A DNA stretch of 64,000 nucleotides, from positions 1 to 64,000 of the forward strand of contig NZ_JARXVH010000003.1 of NCBI RefSeq assembly GCF_029892565.1, in the 5' to 3' direction. The notes beneath the pieces are model-generated. The model had not been told where the DNA came from. It ran no database searches and worked only from the letters and a program-made list of their open reading frames with translations. This DNA is from Streptomyces pseudovenezuelae (GTDB lineage Bacteria; Actinomycetota; Actinomycetes; Streptomycetales; Streptomycetaceae). Shown here piece by piece: positions 1 through 8,241 of the stretch (position 1 is its first letter; every line of letters starts with the position of its first letter). Both the position numbers and the translations under genes were made by a program.

Positions 1-33
1 CTTTCCGGCTGTTGGGCCGTTCCGACGAGTGAG

Positions 34-63
34 ACTTTAGCGGACTCCCGCCCCCGACGCTAA
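34..63 (-). promoter_or_regulatory. Candidate strong leftward promoter at the window edge
   Basis: Read on the minus strand, TAAAGT (39-34) follows TTAGCG (63-58) with an 18-base spacer. The sequence running on to the left edge (GTCGGAACGGCCC and on) resembles, from memory, the promoter region of Streptomyces rRNA operons. The gene it would drive lies outside the window, so an rRNA operon to the left is only an inference. Confidence 0.35.
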
Positions 64-129
64 TCGGGTGCTGCGCTCTTTCGAACGCGGATTCCTCATT
101 TCGCGAATACGCACGCCAATAACACGACG

Positions 130-158
130 ACAGTCAGACCGACTGTTAGTCGACTAGT
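130..158. repeat. Overlapping small palindromes in the gene-free left end
   Basis: ACAGTC and GACTGT form an inverted repeat around a 5-base centre (130-146), followed by palindromes AGTCGACT (148-155) and ACTAGT (153-158). They lie between the leftward promoter candidate and the trpS leader and could be an operator. No gene is visible in 1-296; this inverted repeat and the promoter candidates are the only signals seen there. Confidence 0.35.
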
Positions 159-284
159 GGTTGGTACTTGCGGAATGGCTGTCCGGGGACCGACCGGAGT
201 CGGCGCTCACGTCGGACAACTCGGAGAACAGTACGTACCGGATCTGGGTGTGTCAACTCGCGGTCGGACGGGGGCCCCGAGGCG

Positions 285-290
285 TACTCT
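285..290 (+). promoter_or_regulatory. -10 box for the trpS leader transcript
   Basis: TACTCT fits TANNNT and sits six bases before the ATG of the leader peptide, the spacing expected if transcription starts at or next to that ATG (leaderless). No convincing -35 is seen. Confidence 0.45.
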
Positions 291-296
291 GGGGCC

Positions 297-338
297 ATGA
301 CTACGCGTACGTGCACCCAGCTCTGGTGGGCCGCCTGA
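297..338 (+). CDS. Trp leader peptide of the trpS attenuator
   Basis: A 13-residue reading frame, MTTRTCTQLWWAA, ends in TGA and carries two adjacent Trp codons (324-329) just ahead of a set of mutually exclusive hairpins. A ribosome waiting for charged tRNA-Trp would stall on these codons and cover the first hairpin arm. S. coelicolor trpS1, the auxiliary indolmycin-resistant enzyme, is known to be controlled by ribosome-mediated attenuation, and this layout fits that mechanism. The start is chosen as the only ATG in frame; there is no ribosome-binding site, in keeping with a leaderless transcript. Confidence 0.85.
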   Translation: MTTRTCTQLWWAA

Positions 339-389
339 CGGCGGCCGTGCGCACGTATGCACTCAACGGCCGCCGCCTCGGCGGCCGTT
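329..389 (+). promoter_or_regulatory. Transcription attenuator ahead of trpS
   Basis: Four arms can be seen: arm 1 GGCCGCC (329-335, overlapping the end of the leader peptide), arm 2 GGCGGCCGT (340-348), arm 3 ACGGCCGCC (366-374) and arm 4 GGCGGCCGT (380-388). Arms 1:2 and 3:4 pair perfectly, as do 2:3. The 3:4 stem extends to 10 bp with a 5-base loop and is followed by a pyrimidine-rich stretch, so it is the terminator. Stalling at the Trp codons hides arm 1, allows 2:3 and lets transcription reach trpS. Confidence 0.85.
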
Positions 390-461
390 CTCGTTTCTCC
401 CTCCAGAGCTCCTGAGGGTCGGCCGCCGGGGCGGCGGTCTCGATCAGGAGGTGGAGTGGAA

Positions 462-1511
462 ATGACTCGGGTCTTCAGCGGGATCAAGCCGACCGGACAC
501 CTGACCCTGGGGAACTACCTGGGAGCCATGCGGCGGTGGGTCGATGTGGACCAGCACCGGTCGGACGCGTTGTTCTGCGTCGTCGACCTGCACGCGCTGA
601 CCGTGGACCACGATCCAGCGAGAGTACGCAGGCTGAGTCGGCAGGCCGCGACGTTGTTGCTGGCGGCGGGACTTGATCCACAGCTGTGCACCGTCTTCGT
701 ACAGAGTCATGTGGACGAGCACGCCCGGCTCTCGTATGTGCTGGAGTGCGTGGCCACTGACGGCGAGATGCGTCGGATGATCCAGTACAAGGAGAAGGCC
801 GCGCAGGAGCGCGAGCGCGGTGGGAGTGTGCGGCTGTCCCTTCTCACCTATCCCGTGCTGATGGCGGCGGACATCCTGGCGTACTCGGCCGACGAGGTGC
901 CGGTGGGGGACGACCAGACGCAGCATGTGGAGCTGACGCGGGATCTGGCGTTGCGGTTCAACCAGCGGTACGGGCACACGTTCGTGGTGCCGAAGGCGAC
1001 CACTCCGCAGGTCGCGGCACGGGTGATGAACCTCCAGGAGCCGGCTTCGAAGATGGGGAAGTCGGAGGACTCCGGGTCGGGGATCGTCTACCTGCTCGAC
1101 GAGCCGGACGTGGTGCGCAAGAAGGTCATGCGGGCCGTGACCGACAGCGGGCAGGAGGTCGTCTACGACCGGGAGGGTCGGCCGGGGATCGCCAATCTGC
1201 TGGAGATCCTCGCGGCCTGCACGGGTGGGAACCCCGAGGCCTTGAGCGGTGTATATGAGTCGTATGGGTCCTTGAAGAAGGACACCGCCGAGGCCGTGGT
1301 CGAGATCCTCAAGCCCGTACAGGCGAGGCACAAGGAGTTGTGCGCGGATCCTGGCTATGTGGAGGGGGTGCTGCGGGATGGTGCGGAGAAGGCTCGGGCC
1401 ATGGCGCGGCCGACGGTGGATACGGCTTACCGGGCGATCGGGCTGCTGGAGCCCGTGTCGGAGCCGGTGACGGAACCCGTGACGGAGCCGGTGCTGAACG
1501 CGGCGCGGTAG
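462..1511 (+). CDS. trpS1: Tryptophanyl-tRNA synthetase (TrpRS1 type)
   Basis: Charges tRNA-Trp with tryptophan using ATP, in the cytoplasm. The 349-residue protein has the class I signatures HLTLGN (13-18, HIGH-like) and KMGKS (197-201, KMSKS-like), and its length is usual for the family. ATG 462 follows a good ribosome-binding site (AGGAGGTGGA). The attenuator upstream makes expression respond to tryptophan supply; in S. coelicolor the equivalent gene is a second TrpRS that confers indolmycin resistance, so this copy may also be inducible and antibiotic-tolerant (inferred from context). The last residues form a low-complexity EPV repeat encoded in DNA that overlaps the end of the convergent regulator gene. 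Confidence 0.93.
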   Translation: MTRVFSGIKPTGHLTLGNYLGAMRRWVDVDQHRSDALFCVVDLHALTVDHDPARVRRLSRQAATLLLAAGLDPQLCTVFVQSHVDEHARLSYVLECVATDGEMRRMIQYKEKAAQERERGGSVRLSLLTYPVLMAADILAYSADEVPVGDDQTQHVELTRDLALRFNQRYGHTFVVPKATTPQVAARVMNLQEPASKMGKSEDSGSGIVYLLDEPDVVRKKVMRAVTDSGQEVVYDREGRPGIANLLEILAACTGGNPEALSGVYESYGSLKKDTAEAVVEILKPVQARHKELCADPGYVEGVLRDGAEKARAMARPTVDTAYRAIGLLEPVSEPVTEPVTEPVLNAAR

Positions 1512-2470
1512 GCGCGTGGGCTGGTGGCGAGGCGCGATGCGAAGTGCTGGCGCATCGTGACCTCGCTGCCGAAGCCGGCGCGGCGGGCGACCTCGGGCAT
1601 GGGGAGGTCGGTGCGTTCGAGGAGTTTCTGGGCTGCGGCGATGCGCTGGTCGAGGAGCCAGCGCAGCGGGGTCGTGCCGGTCTCCGCGGTGAAGTGACGG
1701 GCGAAGCTGCGCGGCGACATGCCCGCGTGGGTGGCCAGGTCGGCGACCGTGAGCGGTTCGTCGAGGTGGCGCAGGGCGTGCTCGCGTACGGCGGCGAGGG
1801 TGTCGGCGTCTCGGTCCGTGCGCGGGGTGGGGTGCTCGATGAACTGTGCCTGGGTTCCGGTGCGGAAGGGGGCGGTGACCATCGACCGGGCGATGGTGGC
1901 CGCTGCCTCGGCGCCGTGTGACCGGCGGACGAGGTGGAGGCAGAGGTCGATGCCGGCTGCGGTGCCGGCCGCGGTCCAGAGGTTGTCGTCCTCGATGAAG
2001 AGGGCGTCGGGGACGACGGTGACACGGGGGTGGTGGGCACGCAGGAGGGCGACGAGGTTCCAGTGGGTGATGGCGCGGCGTCCGTCGAGGAGACCGGCCT
2101 GGGCGAGGGTGAAGGCGCCACCGCAGAGGGCGGCGATGGTGGTGCCGCGGGCGTGGGCGCGCCGCAGGGCGTCGAGGACGGGGGTGGGTGCGGGGGTGAC
2201 GTGGTCGTCGAGGCCGGGGACGACGATCAGGTCGGCGCGGGGGAGCCAGGTGAGGGTGCGGTCGGGGAGGAGGGTGAGGCCGCCGCGCATCGGGACGGGG
2301 GTGGTGTCGGTGGCGACCCGGCGCAGGTCGAAGGCGGGGGCGCCTCGGTCGGTGCGGTCGGTGCCCCACACCTCGGTGATGACGGAGACGTCGAAGGCGC
2401 GGATGCCGGGGAAGGCGACGAGGGCGACGCGGTAGGGACTGGCCGGGGTGTCGGTGCTGGCTTGGGCCAT
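1427..2470 (-). CDS. GlxA-family AraC regulator with DJ-1/PfpI domain
   Basis: A 347-residue putative transcription factor. Residues about 10-175 look like a DJ-1/PfpI (glutamine amidotransferase-like) sensing domain, with an AALCGGAFTLAQAGLL segment at the usual nucleophile elbow; about 225-325 form an AraC-type double helix-turn-helix ending in RAYRAAF. Such proteins bind DNA as activators and usually respond to small metabolites; the ligand is unknown. ATG 2470 begins MAQAST. The stop lies inside trpS1, so the two 3' ends overlap by 85 bp and the extra tail (TGSVTGSVTGS) is encoded opposite the EPV repeat of TrpRS. A divergent hydrolase gene starts 75 bp away and is a plausible target. Confidence 0.85.
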   Translation of the reverse strand: MAQASTDTPASPYRVALVAFPGIRAFDVSVITEVWGTDRTDRGAPAFDLRRVATDTTPVPMRGGLTLLPDRTLTWLPRADLIVVPGLDDHVTPAPTPVLDALRRAHARGTTIAALCGGAFTLAQAGLLDGRRAITHWNLVALLRAHHPRVTVVPDALFIEDDNLWTAAGTAAGIDLCLHLVRRSHGAEAAATIARSMVTAPFRTGTQAQFIEHPTPRTDRDADTLAAVREHALRHLDEPLTVADLATHAGMSPRSFARHFTAETGTTPLRWLLDQRIAAAQKLLERTDLPMPEVARRAGFGSEVTMRQHFASRLATSPRAYRAAFSTGSVTGSVTGSDTGSSSPIAR

Positions 2471-2545
2471 GGGTGGCAGTAAACCATCGGCCGCTGGCTT
2501 TTGGCGCTCTGGGGCGGGCGTGCCCACGGCGCCAGGATGGTGGTC

Positions 2546-3133
2546 ATGGAGATAGCGGAGAACGCAGCACTGGTGGTCGTGGACGTGCAGAAGGGCTTCG
2601 AGGAGGCCGACTTCTGGGGGCCTCGGAACAACCCGGGGGCCGATGACAACATCGCGCAGTTGATCGACGTATGGCAGTCGTCGGGGCGGCCGGTCGTGTT
2701 CGTGCGGCACGACTCGTCGAAGCCCGAGTCGCCGTTGCGGCCCGGGTACGAGGGGAACGAGCTGAAGCAGTACGTAGCGGAGAGGAGGGGGAAGGGGAGC
2801 GGGCCCGAGTTGTTTGTGACGAAGACCGTGAACTCGGCGTTTCTGGGGACGCCGGATCTCGGGGCCTGGCTGACGGAGGCGGGGATCTCGCAGGTCGTGC
2901 TGGCCGGGATCCAGACGAACATGTGCGTGGAGACGACGGCCCGGATGGGCGGGAATCTCGGGTACGACGTGGTGGTGCCGTACGACGCGACGTACACCTT
3001 CGACCTGGAGGGGCCGTTCGGCTGGCGGCGGACCGCGGACGAAGTCGGGCAGGCGGCGGCGGTGTCGCTGCACGGGGGTGGCTTCGCGCGCGTGGTCACC
3101 ACGAAGGAGGTGGTGGACTCGGCGGCGGTGTGA
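2546..3133 (+). CDS. Isochorismatase-like cysteine hydrolase
   Basis: A 195-residue protein of the isochorismatase/nicotinamidase fold. The catalytic trio is visible: Asp in LVVVDVQKGF near the N-terminus, Lys in VTKTVNSAF and nucleophilic Cys in QTNMCVETTARMGG. Family members hydrolyse small amides or isochorismate; the substrate cannot be read from sequence. ATG 2546 is preferred because AGGA lies eight bases upstream; ATG 2537, also in frame, would sit within that site. It is divergent from the DJ-1/AraC regulator, which may control it. Confidence 0.85.
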   Translation: MEIAENAALVVVDVQKGFEEADFWGPRNNPGADDNIAQLIDVWQSSGRPVVFVRHDSSKPESPLRPGYEGNELKQYVAERRGKGSGPELFVTKTVNSAFLGTPDLGAWLTEAGISQVVLAGIQTNMCVETTARMGGNLGYDVVVPYDATYTFDLEGPFGWRRTADEVGQAAAVSLHGGGFARVVTTKEVVDSAAV

Positions 3134-3182
3134 GGGGGCGCCGCCTGGTGGACGTCGGTCGGGCCAGTCGGTCGAGTGGGGG

Positions 3183-3995
3183 TCAGTCCTTCTTGCCTGA
3201 GGCCAGTTCGCGGCTGCGGTCGCGGGCGGCTTCGAGGGCGGCGATGAGGGCGGCTCGTACGCCGTGGTTCTCGAGTTCGCGGATGGCGTTGATGGTGGTG
3301 CCGGCCGGGGAGGTGACGTTCTCGCGGAGCTTGACCGGGTGTTCGCCGCTGTCGCGGAGCATGACGGCGGCGCCGATCGCGGACTGGACGATGAGGTCGT
3401 GGGCCTTGTCGCGGGGCAGGCCGAGCAGGATTCCGGCGTCGGTCATGGCTTCGACCAGGTAGAAGAAGTAGGCCGGGCCGGAGCCGGAGAGGGCGGTGCA
3501 GGCGTCCTGCTGGGACTCGGGGACGCGCAGGGTCTTGCCGACGGCGCCGAAGATCTCCTCGGCGTGGGCGAGGTGGGCCTCGGTGGCGTGGCTGCCGGCG
3601 GAGATGACGGACATGGCCTCGTCGACGAGGGCGGGCGTGTTCGTCATGACGCGGACGACGGGGGTGCCCGCGGCCAGGCGCTCCTCGAAGAAGGAGGTGG
3701 GGATGCCCGCCGCGCCGCTGATGATCAGGCGGTCGGCGGGGACGTGCGGGGCGAGTTCGTCGAGGAGGTTGCCCATGTCCTGCGGCTTGACCGTGAGGAT
3801 CAGGGTGTCGGCGGCCTTGGCGGCTTCCTGGTTGGTGACCGCGGTGACACCGTGACGGGCGCGCAGTTCCTCGGCGCGCTCCGGGCGGCGTGCGGTGACC
3901 AGGAGGTCGGCGGGGGTCCAGCCGCCGCGGATCATTCCGCTGAGCAGGGCTTCGCCGATCTTGCCGGTGCCGAGGACTGCGACTTTCTGGGTCAT
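3183..3995 (-). CDS. proC: Pyrroline-5-carboxylate reductase
   Basis: Last step of proline synthesis: NAD(P)H-dependent reduction of 1-pyrroline-5-carboxylate. The 270-residue protein starts with the dinucleotide-binding motif VAVLGTGKIGEALL and holds the family segment ALSGSGPAYFFYLVEAM around residues 165-180, followed by a C-terminal helical dimerisation region ending in a VTSPAGTT-type loop. Length matches the family. It stands alone, convergent with the hydrolase gene, 61 bp upstream of an ABC permease gene's end. Confidence 0.95.
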   Translation of the reverse strand: MTQKVAVLGTGKIGEALLSGMIRGGWTPADLLVTARRPERAEELRARHGVTAVTNQEAAKAADTLILTVKPQDMGNLLDELAPHVPADRLIISGAAGIPTSFFEERLAAGTPVVRVMTNTPALVDEAMSVISAGSHATEAHLAHAEEIFGAVGKTLRVPESQQDACTALSGSGPAYFFYLVEAMTDAGILLGLPRDKAHDLIVQSAIGAAVMLRDSGEHPVKLRENVTSPAGTTINAIRELENHGVRAALIAALEAARDRSRELASGKKD

Positions 3996-4056
3996 GGGTT
4001 CATCCTCGCACCGGCGGTGCGTGGGGGGAGGTGGCTGTCCGGCTGGCGGAACGCCG

Positions 4057-4857
4057 TCATGCCGTGCGCCTCCGCAGGGTTGCCGCGCCCAGGCACAGGA
4101 CCAGCAGGGCGCAGCCGGCCACGATGAGGGCGTCGCGGACGAAGGTGGCGGTCATGTCGGTGTGTTTGAGGACTTCGTTCATGCCGTCGACGGCATAGGA
4201 CATGGGCAGGACGTCGGAGACGGCCTCCAGGGCGGGGTGCATGTTGGAGCGGGGGGTGAACAGGCCGCAGAGGAGGAGTTGGGGGAAGATCACGGCCGGC
4301 ATGAACTGGACGGCCTGGAACTCCGAGGACGCGAAGGCCGAGACGAACAGGCCGAGTGCGGTGCCGAGGAGGGCGTCGAGGAGCGCGACCAGGAGTAGCA
4401 GCCAGGGGCTGCCGGTGACGTCGAGGCCCAGGAACCACACGGCGAGGCCGGTGGCCAGGGCGGACTGGACGATGGCGAGGGCGCCGAAGGCGAGGGCGTA
4501 GCCGGCGATGAGGTCGGCCTTGCCGAGCGGCATGGCGAGGAGGCGTTCGAGGGTGCCGGAGGTGCGTTCGCGCAGGGTGGCGATCGAGGTGACCAGGAAC
4601 ATCGTGATCAGGGGGAAGATGCCGAGGAGCGAGGCGCCGATGTTGTCGAAGGTGCGCGGGCTGCCGTCGAAGACGTAGCGCAGCAGGAACAGCATCACGC
4701 AGGGGATCAGGATCAGCATCGCGATGGTGCGCGGGTCGTGGCGGAGCTGGCGCAGGACGCGGGTCGCGGTGGCGAGGGTGCGGGCGGCGTTGAGGGCGCC
4801 GGTGGGGGCGGGCTTCGGTGCCGCTGTGCCGGTGGGGGCCGTGGTCGTCGTACTCAT
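4057..4857 (-). CDS. ABC-2 type transporter permease
   Basis: Membrane component of an ABC exporter, 266 residues. After a Pro/Ala/Thr-rich cytoplasmic N-terminus there are about six hydrophobic segments, with the RERTSGTLERLLAMPL cytoplasmic loop typical of the ABC2_membrane/DrrB group between the second and third. The start codon overlaps the stop of the upstream ATPase gene by 4 bp (ATGA), so the two are translationally coupled. Substrate unknown; drug, lipid or peptide export are the usual roles. Confidence 0.9.
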   Translation of the reverse strand: MSTTTTAPTGTAAPKPAPTGALNAARTLATATRVLRQLRHDPRTIAMLILIPCVMLFLLRYVFDGSPRTFDNIGASLLGIFPLITMFLVTSIATLRERTSGTLERLLAMPLGKADLIAGYALAFGALAIVQSALATGLAVWFLGLDVTGSPWLLLLVALLDALLGTALGLFVSAFASSEFQAVQFMPAVIFPQLLLCGLFTPRSNMHPALEAVSDVLPMSYAVDGMNEVLKHTDMTATFVRDALIVAGCALLVLCLGAATLRRRTA

Positions 4858-5711
4858 CGGGTGTTCTCCTTCGCGCGGGAGTTCTCACGGGAGCCGTCGC
4901 CGGAGTCATCACGGGAGTTCTCGCGGGAGTCATCGCGGGCGGCTGCGCTCGCCTCGTCGACCAGGTGGAGGAAGGCCGCTTCGACGGTCTCGGTGGCGGT
5001 GCGGGTGCGCAGGGCCTCGGGGGTGTCGTCGGCGAGGATCTCGCCCGCGCGCATGAGCAGGAGGCGGTGGCAGCGCTCGGCCTCGTCCATGACGTGGGAG
5101 GAGATGAGGAGGGTGGCGCCGCGATCGGCGGCGATGGCGTGGAAGAGGGTCCACAGGTCGCGGCGCAGGACGGGGTCGAGGCCGACGGTGGGTTCGTCGA
5201 GGACGAGGAGTTCGGGGGTGCCGAGGAGGGCGACCGCGAGGGAGACGCGGCTGCGCTGACCGCCGGAGAGGTTGCCCGCGAGGGAGTCGGCGTGGCTGGT
5301 GAGGTCGACGTCGGTGAGGACGCGTTCGACGTCCTGGCGGCGGTCGGTGCCGGAGCGGCCGGGGTCGAGGATCGCGGCGAAGTAGTCCAGGTTCTGGCGG
5401 ATGGTCAGGTCGTCGTAGACGGAGGGGGCTTGGGTGACGTAGCCGATGCGGGTGCGCAGGGTGGGGTGGCCGGCGGGGCGGCCGAGGACGTCCAGGGTGC
5501 CGGTGACCTTCGCCTGGGTGCCGACGATCGAGCGCATGAGGGTCGACTTGCCGCAGCCGGAGGGGCCGAGCAGGCCGGTGATCTGGCCGCGCGGGACGGT
5601 GAAGTCGAGGCTGTGCAGGACGGTGCGGGGGCCGCGGACGACGGTGAGGTTCTCGGCGTGGACGGCGGGTTCACGTCCCGTGCCGGGTGGGTCGGCAACG
5701 TAATTCATCAT
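4854..5711 (-). CDS. ABC transporter ATP-binding protein
   Basis: A 285-residue ATPase that powers the coupled permease. Walker A GPSGCGKST is at 49-57, the signature LSGGQRSRVSLA near 165 and Walker B LLVLDEPTVGLDP follows, with the switch His in ISSHVMDEAERC. The last 30 residues are a hydrophilic SREN/SRDD repeat encoded by an imperfect 21-base tandem repeat. The start is not certain: tandem ATGs at 5711 and 5708 lie inside a near-perfect palindrome and no ribosome-binding site precedes them, so leaderless translation is possible. Confidence 0.88.
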   Translation of the reverse strand: MMNYVADPPGTGREPAVHAENLTVVRGPRTVLHSLDFTVPRGQITGLLGPSGCGKSTLMRSIVGTQAKVTGTLDVLGRPAGHPTLRTRIGYVTQAPSVYDDLTIRQNLDYFAAILDPGRSGTDRRQDVERVLTDVDLTSHADSLAGNLSGGQRSRVSLAVALLGTPELLVLDEPTVGLDPVLRRDLWTLFHAIAADRGATLLISSHVMDEAERCHRLLLMRAGEILADDTPEALRTRTATETVEAAFLHLVDEASAAARDDSRENSRDDSGDGSRENSRAKENTR

Positions 5712-5720
5712 GCGATGAAT
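5703..5720. promoter_or_regulatory. Palindromic operator over the ABC transporter start codon
   Basis: ATTCATC and GATGAAT are exact inverted arms around a 4-base centre, overlapping both possible ATG codons of the ATPase gene. A repressor bound here would block initiation of a near-leaderless transcript. MarR, PadR or TetR proteins often guard such exporters, but no regulator gene is adjacent. Confidence 0.5.
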
Positions 5721-5977
5721 AATGCTCTCGCGCGGCGATGCCGTCAAGCGGGTGCATCCGACGGCGCAGGCGCGTGCCGGCGTGATCGGAATGGGTCGGT
5801 CCGGTATCTGCGCTTCCGCGTTCACGGGTCGGCAACACGAATCGAGTGCGCGGCCAACTCCCTTTCCCGACAATGGATTTCAGTGCGAGGTCATATGCCG
5901 CGCACGTAGGTCTGCCGTGCCCTCCCCCGGCTCGGCGCCCACGCATCTCCCGTTTGATCACCGGAGGTGCTCCCGTC

Positions 5978-7420
5978 ATGCGCAAGCGCTGTGGCGTCGT
6001 ACAGAAGGCCGATCTGCTCGCTTCCCTAGTCGTGTTCCTCGTCGCGCTGCCGCTCTGCGTGGGCGTGGCCATAGCCTCCGGAGTCCCCGCCGAACTGGGT
6101 CTGGTCACCGGGATCGTCGGCGGACTGGTCGCCGGGGCGCTGCCCGGCAGCAGCCTCCAGGTGAGCGGGCCGGCGGCGGGACTGACCGTGCTCGTGTACG
6201 AGGCCGTCCACCGCTACGGCGTCCAGGCGCTCGGCGTGCTGGTGTTCGGGGCCGGGCTTGTGCAGCTGGGGCTCGGGGCGCTGCGGCTCGGGCGCTGGTT
6301 CCGGGCCGTGTCCATGGCCGTGGTGCAGGGGATGCTCGCCGGCATCGGGCTGGTGCTGATCGCCGGTCAGGTCTACGCGCTGGGCGACATGGCGGCGCCT
6401 GCCGGCGGACTCGGCAAGCTCGCCGGGCTGGTGTCGCTGCCCGGGCAGGTGGATCCGGTGGCGTTGTCAGTGGGGGGTGCCACCATTGCGGTATTGCTGC
6501 TGTGGCCGCGTTGGCGCAGGGGGGCACGGGTGGTGCCTGCGCCGTTGGTGGCGGTGGCGGTGGTGTCGGCGGTGACCGGGGTGTTCGGCCTGGGCGTGCG
6601 GCGGGTCGAGGTGCGGGGGCTGCTCGATGCCGTACGAGTGCCCGAGGTGGCGGACTTCGGGCGGCTGACGGAAGTGGGGGTGATCGGGACCGTCGTGGCG
6701 TTCGCGTTGATCGCGTCGGCGGAGTCGTTGTTCAGCGCGGCGGCCATGGACCGGCTGCACCGGGGGCCGCGTACGGACTACGACCGCGAGTTGCTGGCGC
6801 AGGGTGCGGGGAACGCGGTGTGCGGGCTGCTGGGGGCGCTGCCGATGACTGCGGTGATCGTGCGAAGCACCGCGAACGTTCACGCGGGGGCGCGGACCAA
6901 GGCGTCCCGGTTGCTGCACGGGGTGTGGCTGCTTCTCTTCGCGGTCGTCGTGCCGGGGGTGCTCGGGGTGATTCCGGTGGCGGCGCTGGCCGGGCTGCTC
7001 GTGCACGCCGGGTGCAAGCTCGTGCCGGTGCGGGAGGTGCGGGGGCTGTGGCGCGGGCACCGCGGGGAGGTGGTCGTGCTGGTGGTGACGGCGGGGGCGA
7101 TCGTCGTCGGGAACCTGTTCGAGGGAGTGTTGGTGGGGCTGACGCTGGCGGTGGCCAAGACGGCCTGGGACGTCAGCCATGTGCACGTCGAGACGGAGGA
7201 CCGCGGGGCGGCCGGGATCGTCGTACGGGTCCTGGGCCACGCCACGTTCCTGCGGCTGCCGAAGCTGCTGGACGCGCTCGAAGCGCTGCCGGTCGACCGG
7301 GAGGTGCGGCTGGAGCTGGGCGGGTTGCGGCACCTGGACCATGCCTGTGCGGCGGCCCTGGAGGGGTGGGCCGCCGCACGGGGTCAGGAACCGGTGGCGA
7401 CGAGCAGTTCGACGACGTAG
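5978..7420 (+). CDS. SulP-family inorganic anion permease
   Basis: A 480-residue membrane transporter. The N-terminal segment ALPLCVGVAIASGVPAELGL and the following VSGPAAGLTVLVYEAV are typical of SulP carriers of sulfate or bicarbonate; about ten to twelve hydrophobic segments fill residues 15-400. The C-terminal 80 residues (VRVLGHATFLRLPKLL...LRHLDHAC) look like a STAS domain. ATG 5978 has GGAGGT about eight bases upstream. The transported anion cannot be told from sequence; no carbonic anhydrase is adjacent. Its last 37 bp overlap the end of the convergent methyltransferase gene. Confidence 0.88.
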   Translation: MRKRCGVVQKADLLASLVVFLVALPLCVGVAIASGVPAELGLVTGIVGGLVAGALPGSSLQVSGPAAGLTVLVYEAVHRYGVQALGVLVFGAGLVQLGLGALRLGRWFRAVSMAVVQGMLAGIGLVLIAGQVYALGDMAAPAGGLGKLAGLVSLPGQVDPVALSVGGATIAVLLLWPRWRRGARVVPAPLVAVAVVSAVTGVFGLGVRRVEVRGLLDAVRVPEVADFGRLTEVGVIGTVVAFALIASAESLFSAAAMDRLHRGPRTDYDRELLAQGAGNAVCGLLGALPMTAVIVRSTANVHAGARTKASRLLHGVWLLLFAVVVPGVLGVIPVAALAGLLVHAGCKLVPVREVRGLWRGHRGEVVVLVVTAGAIVVGNLFEGVLVGLTLAVAKTAWDVSHVHVETEDRGAAGIVVRVLGHATFLRLPKLLDALEALPVDREVRLELGGLRHLDHACAAALEGWAAARGQEPVATSSSTT

Positions 7421-8154
7421 ATCTCCTCGACGATCCCACCCGGGAAGACCGTGAGCAGCTGGTCGCGCTCCTCGGCGAGGAAGGCCTCCGTGCTCTCCTC
7501 GTCCTGCACCAGGAAGATCGAGTGGCTGCTGATGTTGGCGAGGTGGGTGTCCACGGGGACGTCCCGGCTCCAGCGGACGCGGCGGTGCGCGAAGTGGAGC
7601 CGGCCGGTGGGGTCGGCGAGCGCGGAGTGCATGCCGCTGCCGTTGCGGTCGACGACGCCGTCGGCGCCGAAGTGGCGCCGGATGCGTTCGGTCTGCGCGT
7701 CGATCCACGGGACGTCGAGGGCGCTCGTGTTCCACCACAGCGTCAGCGCGCCGCCCGGCCGCAGTACCCGCAGCGCCTCCGGGACCGCGTGGACGGGCTC
7801 GGTCCAGTGCCAGGCCTGGGCGTAGGTGACGAAGTCGGCGCAGGCGTCGGCGAGGGGCAGTTGGTTGCCGTTGCCCCGCACGATCGGGATACCGGGGTTG
7901 GTGTGCCGGAACTGCGCCGCCATGCCCTCCCCGGGTTCCACCGCGACCACCTCGGCGCCGCGCCCGTGCAGCAGCGCGGTCGCGATCCCCGTCCCGGCAC
8001 CGACGTCCACCACCCGGGCGCCTTCGAGGGAGCGGCCGGCGAGGTCCTCGACCGCGTCGAAGAGGGCGGGCGGATAGGAGGGACGGTTCGCGGCGTACTG
8101 GGCCGCGGCGGCGTTGAAGGAGTGGGCGCGGGTGGCGTGGAAGGAGGCGGTCAT
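7384..8154 (-). CDS. Class I SAM-dependent methyltransferase
   Basis: A 256-residue soluble enzyme with the Rossmann-type SAM-binding motif VVDVGAGTGIATALL (about residues 48-62), acidic motif II VVAVEPGEGM and a post-II FVTYAQAWHW segment. The C-terminal RDVPVDTHLANISSHSIF region resembles methyltransferase type 11 proteins of unknown substrate. It stands alone between the SulP permease (3' overlap of 37 bp) and a small membrane protein gene. No substrate is proposed. Confidence 0.85.
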   Translation of the reverse strand: MTASFHATRAHSFNAAAAQYAANRPSYPPALFDAVEDLAGRSLEGARVVDVGAGTGIATALLHGRGAEVVAVEPGEGMAAQFRHTNPGIPIVRGNGNQLPLADACADFVTYAQAWHWTEPVHAVPEALRVLRPGGALTLWWNTSALDVPWIDAQTERIRRHFGADGVVDRNGSGMHSALADPTGRLHFAHRRVRWSRDVPVDTHLANISSHSIFLVQDEESTEAFLAEERDQLLTVFPGGIVEEIYVVELLVATGS

Positions 8155-8241
8155 ACGGCCATGGTGGACCCGTCGGGTAAAGGGGAGCGTGAGTTTTTCG
8201 CGGGGGAAGCGGAAGCCGCGGCCCCGCTGCTTGCGGCGGTG

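Noticed and set aside
444..2369. Long open frame on the strand opposite trpS1 and neighbours
   Set aside because: It is Arg/Pro/His-rich, covers a clear gene on the other strand and reflects GC bias; the regulator at 1427-2470 is the only real minus-strand gene there.
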